Shown here one piece after another: positions 6,550-10,802 of a stretch of DNA of 10,802 bases; the stretch's first letter is position 1; every line of letters begins with the position of its first letter. The notes under the pieces were generated by a model. The model had not been told where the DNA came from, did not search any database, and saw nothing but the letters and a program-made list of their open reading frames with translations. Origin of the DNA: Planctomycetota bacterium (lineage in GTDB: Bacteria; Planctomycetota; UBA1135; UBA2386); assembly GCA_023433825.1 (NCBI GenBank), contig JAEYTU010000288.1, forward strand, positions 1-10,802, read 5' to 3'. The position numbers and the translations under genes are program-made.

Positions 6550-7650
6550 GTAGCTCGCGGAATTGGCGCGACCGGGCCGCGCAGACTTGCCGAACGACCG
6601 CATGTACTCGCGACTGACGGTCACGGGATTGCGGTTCCACAGGCGATAGAGCTTGTCGGTCAGCCCCTCGACGTCGACGTGCACTTCACCGATGCCGCAG
6701 CCGTCGACCGGATTGAACGGATCGGGCCGATTCATTTGCACGGTCAGCTCCGGCAGTCCCTCGGGCGCATACGGCCACGGCCACGCCGTCGACAGCAGCC
6801 CGTGGAACCAGATGTCGCCGATCCGATTCGTCAGCAGTTGATGCGTGTGCCCGTGAACGACCGTGCACTTCGCGAACTTGCGCAGCAACGCCTGCACTTG
6901 GTCGGCGTCGTCGGTCCAGAAGTTCCACCGCTTGTAGTAGTGGTAGAGCGGCGAATGCGAGAACACGACGAGCGGCGTGTCGGGGGTGACCTTCGCGAGG
7001 TCCTTCGCCAGCCAGTCGCGCTGTTCCTCGCCGACCGTGAACGGGTTCTGCAGCCCGTTGTCGAGTCCGGCGACCGTGTTCATCCGTTCTTCCGGAGTCA
7101 GATTGCGCGCCGTCCAGAAGTCTTCCTCGATGACGCTGTTCAGGACGACGAAATGGACGCCCTTGTGGTCGAACGAGTAGCGGTCCGCTCCGAACAGCGT
7201 CCGCCACTTCTCGCCCATGTCGAGATACCAGTCGTGCTCGCCGACCATCATGCGAACCGGCGCCTTGACGCTCTTCAGGATCTGCGCACCGAGTTCGAGT
7301 TCCGGCGCCGAACCGAGCTGCGCGAGATCGCCGCCGAAGATCACGAAGTCCGGCTGCGGGTTCATCCGATTGACGTCGTCGACGGCGCGCAACAACGACT
7401 GCACGAAGCGGTCGTTGAGCTTTCGCTCGTACAGATGCGAGTCACTGATGTAGGCGATCCTGAATGCGGCCGCGCCGTTGCCCGGATCGATTCGCACCGG
7501 CTGGAACGAGTGCGGATGGACGACGCCGTGCGTCATCGCCGCGGCACCGGCAGCCGCCGAGAGCCGCAGGAAGCTGCGCCGGTCGAGGTTGTGCAATGCG
7601 CGAAGGACTTCCTCGCGCTCCTCCATGTGCTTGGTCTCGATGCTCTTCAT
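6547..7650 (-). CDS. Tat-exported calcineurin-like metallophosphoesterase
   Basis: The 367-residue product has a twin-arginine leader with RRSFLRL at 24-30, then an alanine-rich hydrophobic stretch to about 45, so it is probably folded with its metals and exported. Dimetal phosphoesterase motifs appear in order: D70-x-H72 (ISDSH), GGD at 106-108, GEHD at 137-140, H232 in VVFSHSPLY, and GHTH at 267-270. The usual third motif is GNHD. Here the metal-bridging Asn is replaced by Glu138, an uncommon variant. The family hydrolyses phosphomonoesters or diesters such as cyclic nucleotides or lipid head groups, and the substrate cannot be read from sequence. The gene starts inside the end of the peroxidase gene (ATGA overlap, 7650-7647), and the cytochrome gene follows after 10 nt. 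The product is probably co-produced with a periplasmic redox system, but its role there is unknown. A weak purine-rich GAGAGAAG precedes the ATG. Confidence 0.92.
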   Translation of the reverse strand: MKSIETKHMEEREEVLRALHNLDRRSFLRLSAAAGAAAMTHGVVHPHSFQPVRIDPGNGAAAFRIAYISDSHLYERKLNDRFVQSLLRAVDDVNRMNPQPDFVIFGGDLAQLGSAPELELGAQILKSVKAPVRMMVGEHDWYLDMGEKWRTLFGADRYSFDHKGVHFVVLNSVIEEDFWTARNLTPEERMNTVAGLDNGLQNPFTVGEEQRDWLAKDLAKVTPDTPLVVFSHSPLYHYYKRWNFWTDDADQVQALLRKFAKCTVVHGHTHQLLTNRIGDIWFHGLLSTAWPWPYAPEGLPELTVQMNRPDPFNPVDGCGIGEVHVDVEGLTDKLYRLWNRNPVTVSREYMRSFGKSARPGRANSASY

Positions 7651-8945
7651 CGCTTCTCTCCGACGTTCCCGACTCGATCCTCGAATGCCAACTTGCGGCG
7701 CATCGCGCGTTCGTCGTCACGGAACGGACGCTGCGTCCGCGACAGCGCCTGCTGTTTGCGGAACTGATCCTCGTTCTGCGCCGCGAATCGCCGATCGGTC
7801 AGCGTGAACATGAACGCGACGAGGTCGTCGATCTCGGGCTCCGTCAGTGCGAGTGCCTCGATTCCACCGTCGAGGAACGCGTTGACCTCGCCGCCTTTGT
7901 TGTAGTGATCGACGGTGTCCCACAGCGTCTGCATCGATCCGTCGTGCATGTACGGCTGCGTGATCCCGATGTTGCGCAACTGCGGAGTCCGGAACGCGCC
8001 GATGTCTGCACGATTGCGCGTGACCATGAATCGTCCGAGTTCGCCGAGGTCGGTCGCGAGCGCGAGGCGGTCGAGTTCGACCTCCGACGAGTCCGCGTCG
8101 AGCGCGTTCAGCGCATCGACGGCCAGTTGCTCGAAGTTCTGATTGCGCGCCGACACGCCGATGTTGTGGAACCGGTAGTCGGTGCCGAGCGGATTCGTCG
8201 CGTTCAGCGGATGACACGCGACGCAACTCGCCTTGCCCTCGAACAGCACGAGCCCGCGCTTCGCCGATTCGCTGATCGCCGTCTGGTCGCCCGCCTTGAA
8301 TCGATCGAACGGCGCGTCGAGGAAGATCAACGTTCGCTGGAACGCCGCGAGGGCCTGCTCGATCGCGTCGTAGTCGACGGGTCGACCGTACGCGGTCTGG
8401 AAGGCTTGCTCGTAGTCGTCGAGCTTCGCGACGGTGGCGACGACCGATGGCTTGTCGGGCATCCCCATCTCGATCGGATTCATGATCGGCTGCCCGGCCT
8501 GATGACTGAGCGTCGGCGAGCGTCCGTCCCAGAACAGCGGCTCGATCAACGCAGCATTCATGACGGTCGGCGCATTGCGTCGTCCGAGTTTGCCGCCGAT
8601 GCCCTCGGAGACCGGCCGTTGGTCGGAGAACGCCCGCGTCACGTCGTGGCACGTCGCGCACGAGACAGTTCCGTCGGACGACAGCCGCGGGTCGAAGAAC
8701 AGCCGCTGCCCGAGCGCGACTTGCGCTGGCGTGTCGACGGTCTTCGCGAACAGTCGCCAGAACTCGACGTCGACTCCGGGCGGAATCGTCCCGGGTTTCA
8801 CGGTCGAGAGCGCCGCGAGCTCGTGCTGCTGTCGGTCGAACGCGGCCGCGCCGTGCGGCGCCCGTTCCTGGGCTGCACACGCGATCTGCAGGACCGCCGA
8901 TGCGAGCCATGCGAAGGCTGCGCTCGGCACTTTGACTCCGATCAT
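7647..8945 (-). CDS. Di-heme cytochrome c peroxidase, MauG/CcpA family
   Basis: The 432-residue product has a hydrophobic signal at 7-24 (possible cleavage near CAA-QE) and two heme motifs, CATCH at 96-100 and CVACH at 241-245. Family landmarks are present: LGQRLFFDPRLS before the first heme, then GRRNAPTVMNA, LFWDGRSPTL, and PYMHDGSMQTLWDTV followed by YNKGG near 331-352. These enzymes sit in the periplasm and reduce hydrogen peroxide to water with electrons from small cytochromes or, as in MauG, oxidise protein residues. Met333 in PYMHDG fits the Met-ligated high-potential heme of true peroxidases, but this needs an alignment to confirm. The start at 8945 is chosen because AGGAGG (8956-8951) lies 5 nt upstream and the hydrophobic leader begins there; longer open reading into the regulator is an artefact. 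Its ATG overlaps the TGA of the PerR-like gene and its own TGA overlaps the phosphoesterase ATG, so the three genes are coupled. Peroxide induction through the adjacent regulator is likely. Confidence 0.95.
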   Translation of the reverse strand: MIGVKVPSAAFAWLASAVLQIACAAQERAPHGAAAFDRQQHELAALSTVKPGTIPPGVDVEFWRLFAKTVDTPAQVALGQRLFFDPRLSSDGTVSCATCHDVTRAFSDQRPVSEGIGGKLGRRNAPTVMNAALIEPLFWDGRSPTLSHQAGQPIMNPIEMGMPDKPSVVATVAKLDDYEQAFQTAYGRPVDYDAIEQALAAFQRTLIFLDAPFDRFKAGDQTAISESAKRGLVLFEGKASCVACHPLNATNPLGTDYRFHNIGVSARNQNFEQLAVDALNALDADSSEVELDRLALATDLGELGRFMVTRNRADIGAFRTPQLRNIGITQPYMHDGSMQTLWDTVDHYNKGGEVNAFLDGGIEALALTEPEIDDLVAFMFTLTDRRFAAQNEDQFRKQQALSRTQRPFRDDERAMRRKLAFEDRVGNVGEKR

Positions 8946-9490
8946 CGTTTCCTCCTGGACCTGTCGGTTCCGTGGTTCGGCGTCACGCGACGCGTCGCGT
9001 TCGCCGGTGGTTTCGATCGCGTCGTCGCGGTGCGACGCTTCGACGTGGCGCGCACACATGCGCCGCAGACGCCGCGGACGTGGACGGAGAAGTCGCGCGC
9101 GACGAATCCGCTGCGCGTCAGATCCGGCAGGCGGAGCGCGTCGAGCGCCTTCGACTCGACGTCGGCCATCGCGCCGCAGACCTCGCAGATCACGTGGTGA
9201 TGTCGATAGGTCTTCGCGTCGTAGCGCGCGACCGCGCCGGGATGACTGACGCGCACGACGAGCCCGAGGGTCACCAACGTGTCGAGTGCCCGATACGCCG
9301 TCGCCTTGCTGATCCCGGGGATACGCGTGGCGAGGTCGGCGAAGATCTCGTCGGCGGTCGGATGGTCGTCGCGCGCAGCCAGCGCCGCGAACACGGCCCG
9401 GCGCTGCACCGTGACCGGCACGCCGAGTTGCTTGCAGCGGCGTTCGAGATCGGTGAGCGATTCGAGCAGGTCGGACACGGGTTGAGACAT
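8942..9490 (-). CDS. perR: Fur-family transcription regulator, PerR-like peroxide sensor
   Basis: Starting from the ATG at 9490, this 182-residue protein has an N-terminal winged helix (about 15-90: VTVQRRAVFAAL, HPTADEIF, SKATAYRAL) and a C-terminal dimer domain. All positions of the B. subtilis PerR regulatory site are present at identical spacing: H43, D91, H97, H99 and D110, equivalent to H37, D85, H91, H93 and D104. The structural zinc site is complete (C102-x2-C105, C142-x2-C145). Asp at the D85 position is typical of peroxide-sensing PerR, where Fur has Glu. With Fe(II) bound, PerR represses; peroxide oxidises the sensing histidines and releases it. After C145 comes a 37-residue tail with 13 Arg/Lys, absent from standard PerR. 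The reading frame stays open upstream to 9598, but that extension is Arg-rich and unlike the family. The stop overlaps the peroxidase start, which points to control of that gene and of itself. Specificity is predicted, not shown. Confidence 0.9.
   Translation of the reverse strand: MSQPVSDLLESLTDLERRCKQLGVPVTVQRRAVFAALAARDDHPTADEIFADLATRIPGISKATAYRALDTLVTLGLVVRVSHPGAVARYDAKTYRHHHVICEVCGAMADVESKALDALRLPDLTRSGFVARDFSVHVRGVCGACVRATSKRRTATTRSKPPANATRRVTPNHGTDRSRRKR
8946..8956 (-). promoter_or_regulatory. Shine-Dalgarno site of the peroxidase gene
   Basis: AGGAGG at 8956-8951 with spacer AAACG precedes the ATG at 8945. It lies inside the 3' end of the regulator gene and sets the peroxidase start. 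Confidence 0.85.
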
Positions 9491-9499
9491 GACCACGGA

Positions 9500-9514
9500 T
9501 GCGAATCGTTCGCA
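9500..9514. promoter_or_regulatory. 15-bp inverted repeat, candidate operator for the PerR-like regulator
   Basis: TGCGAA-TCG-TTCGCA is a perfect 6-3-6 inverted repeat. Read as 7-1-7 it has one mismatch, and 7-1-7 in 15 bp is the geometry of Fur and PerR boxes. It lies 9 nt upstream of the regulator's ATG, where binding would block initiation or early elongation. The bases differ from the AT-rich B. subtilis PerR box, as expected in a GC-rich genome. Binding by this regulator is an inference from position and symmetry. Confidence 0.5.
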
Positions 9515-9617
9515 ACCGCAGAATCGCGACGAACCCTGACGTGAGCGTGAGCGACAGATCACGAGTCGAGGTACCCTGCGCGGCCGCACGTCGCGCACTC
9601 GCGTCGCTGCACATCAC

Positions 9618-9622
9618 GAGGA
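9618..9622 (+). promoter_or_regulatory. Shine-Dalgarno site of the 361-residue secreted protein
   Basis: GAGGA lies 4 nt before the ATG at 9627 and favours it over the in-frame ATG at 9636. Confidence 0.6.
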
Positions 9623-9626
9623 ACCG

Positions 9627-10712
9627 ATGAACACCATGGCTTCACTCTCTCCTTCGGCGGCCGTGTCGCGACTGGCGCCGGCGCTGTCCCTCGCGGCATT
9701 GGCCTTCGCCCCGCACGCCGTCGCTCAGACTCACACGGTTTCCCCGCCGGGCTTCGCGACGCAGGCCGGCAACGTGTCGAACACCTATCCGTTCTTCGAG
9801 GCGTCGGCCCGGCACCAGCAAGTGCACGGCGACGTCCGAACGCCGCTGACGCTGACGGCGCTCGCGTTGCGCCAAGCGCAGTGGCCGGTCCGCAGCATGC
9901 CGGCGCGCACGCTCGACGCCGAACTCTGGATCGGCGTCGGAAACGAGGCGGCGATGACGACGACGTTCGCCGCGAACTTCACGTCGCCCCCGGTCGTGGC
10001 GATGCAGCGGCGTTCGGTCCAACTCCCGGACTGGTCGCAGGCACCGGTGTCGTCGCCCGCGCCGTGGACGGCCGTGTTCCCGTTCGATCAACCGACGCCG
10101 TTCCCGGGCGGCGGCGACCTCGTCTGGGATCTGCGCATCCACCAGACGACGCATGCCGGCTTCTACTGGACCGACGCGTACATGGCGGAAGCCACGGCCG
10201 AAGGGCCCGGCGGACCCGTCGGGACCGGATGCACGGCGACCGGCATGAACACGCCGGTCGAACTGAACGTGTCACTGCAAGCGCAGCGGGCGACGAACCG
10301 GTTCGGCATCGATGCGGGGGGCCTCTACTGGCCGCCGAGCCAGCCCGGCGTGCTGTTGATCGGCGTCCAGGATCCGAACGTCACGCTGCCAGGACTCTGC
10401 GCGCCGATTCGCGTCGTCCCGCTGATCGACATCCACGTGACGATCGCCGGGCGTGGCAACTTGACGCCGCCGGTCATGACGTTCGGGTTCGATCCGGGCG
10501 CGATCGGTCTGCGGCTGCACCTGCAAGCGGCCGCGCTGGATCCGGCACGCCCCGGCCTTCCGCTGGTCGTGTCGCACGGTTGGTCCGGAACGCTGCCGGA
10601 CCTGCCGCCGGTCGGTCACCCGATCCGTCGTCTACAGGCGCCGAGCGTCACGGCGACGACCGGGACGCTGGACGTCGTGTCGTACGGCCTGATCACGCGC
10701 TTCAGTCACTGA
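9627..10712 (+). CDS. Secreted protein of unknown function
   Basis: I do not recognise a family for this 361-residue product. It has a clear signal peptide: hydrophobic 11-28 and the cleavage pattern AVA-QT after residue 33. The mature chain is rich in proline, threonine and aromatic residues in short strand-like segments (LDAELWIGVG, DLVWDLRIHQT, ELNVSLQAQR, VVPLIDIHVTIAG), suggesting an all-beta extracytoplasmic fold. Only two cysteines remain after the signal (C202 in GTGCTATG and C258 in GLCAP), and these may form a disulfide. The C-terminus (DVVSYGLITRFSH) shows no LPXTG, PEP-CTERM or transmembrane anchor. GC content and codon use match the flanking enzyme genes, so it appears native. 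It is divergent from the PerR-like operon and shares its upstream region, so co-regulation is possible but unproven. Proteins of this general appearance are frequent in some Planctomycetota, which is only an impression. Confidence 0.85.
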   Translation: MNTMASLSPSAAVSRLAPALSLAALAFAPHAVAQTHTVSPPGFATQAGNVSNTYPFFEASARHQQVHGDVRTPLTLTALALRQAQWPVRSMPARTLDAELWIGVGNEAAMTTTFAANFTSPPVVAMQRRSVQLPDWSQAPVSSPAPWTAVFPFDQPTPFPGGGDLVWDLRIHQTTHAGFYWTDAYMAEATAEGPGGPVGTGCTATGMNTPVELNVSLQAQRATNRFGIDAGGLYWPPSQPGVLLIGVQDPNVTLPGLCAPIRVVPLIDIHVTIAGRGNLTPPVMTFGFDPGAIGLRLHLQAAALDPARPGLPLVVSHGWSGTLPDLPPVGHPIRRLQAPSVTATTGTLDVVSYGLITRFSH

Positions 10713-10802
10713 CGCGCGGCGGCGGCGGCGGCCGTAGAACTCCCGGCCGATGTCGCCCGCGCACCGCACTCGCCGTCCCGGATCCGCGCTCCGCCTCCGC
10801 AC
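10713..10802. other. Right-edge spacer with CGG repeat and a small hairpin
   Basis: After the stop there is (CGG)5 at 10717-10731. A possible stem follows, CGGCCG at 10729-10734 pairing with CGGCCG at 10744-10749 over a 9-nt loop, with no T-tract; this may be a terminator. An ATG at 10750 opens a 17-codon frame to the edge (MSPAHRTRRPG...), too short and without a Shine-Dalgarno sequence, so it is not called as a gene. Confidence 0.3.

Larger units (their letters stand above)
9491..9626. promoter_or_regulatory. Divergent regulatory region between the PerR-like operon and a secreted-protein gene
   Basis: These 136 bp must contain the promoter of the minus-strand operon and probably that of the plus-strand gene. 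The clearest element is the inverted repeat at 9500-9514. A tandem GTGAGC-GTGAGC occurs near 9541-9552. No canonical -35/-10 pair is evident on either strand, which is common in GC-rich genomes. Confidence 0.5.

Noticed and set aside
6358..9200. Long plus-strand open frames opposite the peroxidase operon
   Set aside because: They have no motifs and run antisense to genes with heme, metal and zinc signatures and well-placed ribosome-binding sites.
9491..9598. Start of the regulator at 9598 instead of 9490
   Set aside because: The added residues are Arg-rich and unlike any Fur protein, and the start would cover the palindrome and promoter region.
8946..9617. N-terminal extension of the peroxidase frame up to 9617
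   Set aside because: The extension overlaps the PerR-like gene, is Arg-rich, and would put the signal peptide in mid-protein. The AGGAGG before 8945 marks the true start.
10750..10802. Possible start of another gene at the right edge
   Set aside because: There are only 17 codons before the edge, no Shine-Dalgarno sequence and no motif; it cannot be supported.
1..10802. CRISPR array, tRNA, rRNA, insertion sequence or phage genes
   Set aside because: I saw no regularly spaced repeats, cloverleaf-like sequence, transposase motifs or terminal inverted repeats in reading the window.

Overview
The window is high-GC bacterial DNA with tightly packed genes, many without a clear Shine-Dalgarno sequence. 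Several secreted proteins are of kinds common in large-genome environmental bacteria: a Tat-exported phosphoesterase, a MauG/CcpA-type peroxidase, a SoxA-like cytochrome and secreted proteins of unknown function. The mix resembles Planctomycetota, but no rRNA or taxonomic marker is present, so this is a weak inference.

Left block (1-2072, minus strand): a DNA glycosylase of the Fpg/Nei family, then a cupin-like protein with distant resemblance to IolB/KduI that overlaps the glycosylase by 8 nt, then the N-terminus of a GMC-type FAD oxidoreductase that leaves the window at base 1. This GMC gene is absent from simple complete-ORF scans because it is truncated by the edge. A HisN-type inositol-monophosphatase-family phosphatase diverges from the glycosylase across only 38 bp and is followed by a 9-bp stem hairpin.

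Middle block (2876-5846): about 700 bp with no convincing gene, then two adjacent plus-strand genes for exported proteins of unknown function. Both start with a signal peptide followed by a similar short beta-strand-type motif, and both look like repetitive beta-solenoids. This block is visibly poorer in GC than its flanks (31/60 G+C in 4561-4620 against 44/60 in 8041-8100). The pair ends in a hairpin-rich convergent spacer.

Right block (5847-9490, minus strand): the best functional unit, a four-gene operon with very tight junctions. Its order is a PerR-like Fur-family regulator, a di-heme cytochrome c peroxidase (MauG/CcpA family), a Tat-exported metallophosphoesterase and a SoxA-like mono-heme c-type cytochrome. 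Two successive junctions are ATGA stop/start overlaps, and the last gap is 10 nt with a Shine-Dalgarno sequence touching the previous stop. The regulator has all five residues corresponding to the B. subtilis PerR sensing site at exact spacing, plus the Cys4 zinc site. A 15-bp inverted repeat with PerR/Fur-box geometry lies just upstream of its start codon. The simplest reading is a peroxide-responsive periplasmic module: sensor, peroxidase, cytochrome and a phosphoesterase of unknown role. A divergent gene for a secreted 361-residue protein of unknown function fills the right end.
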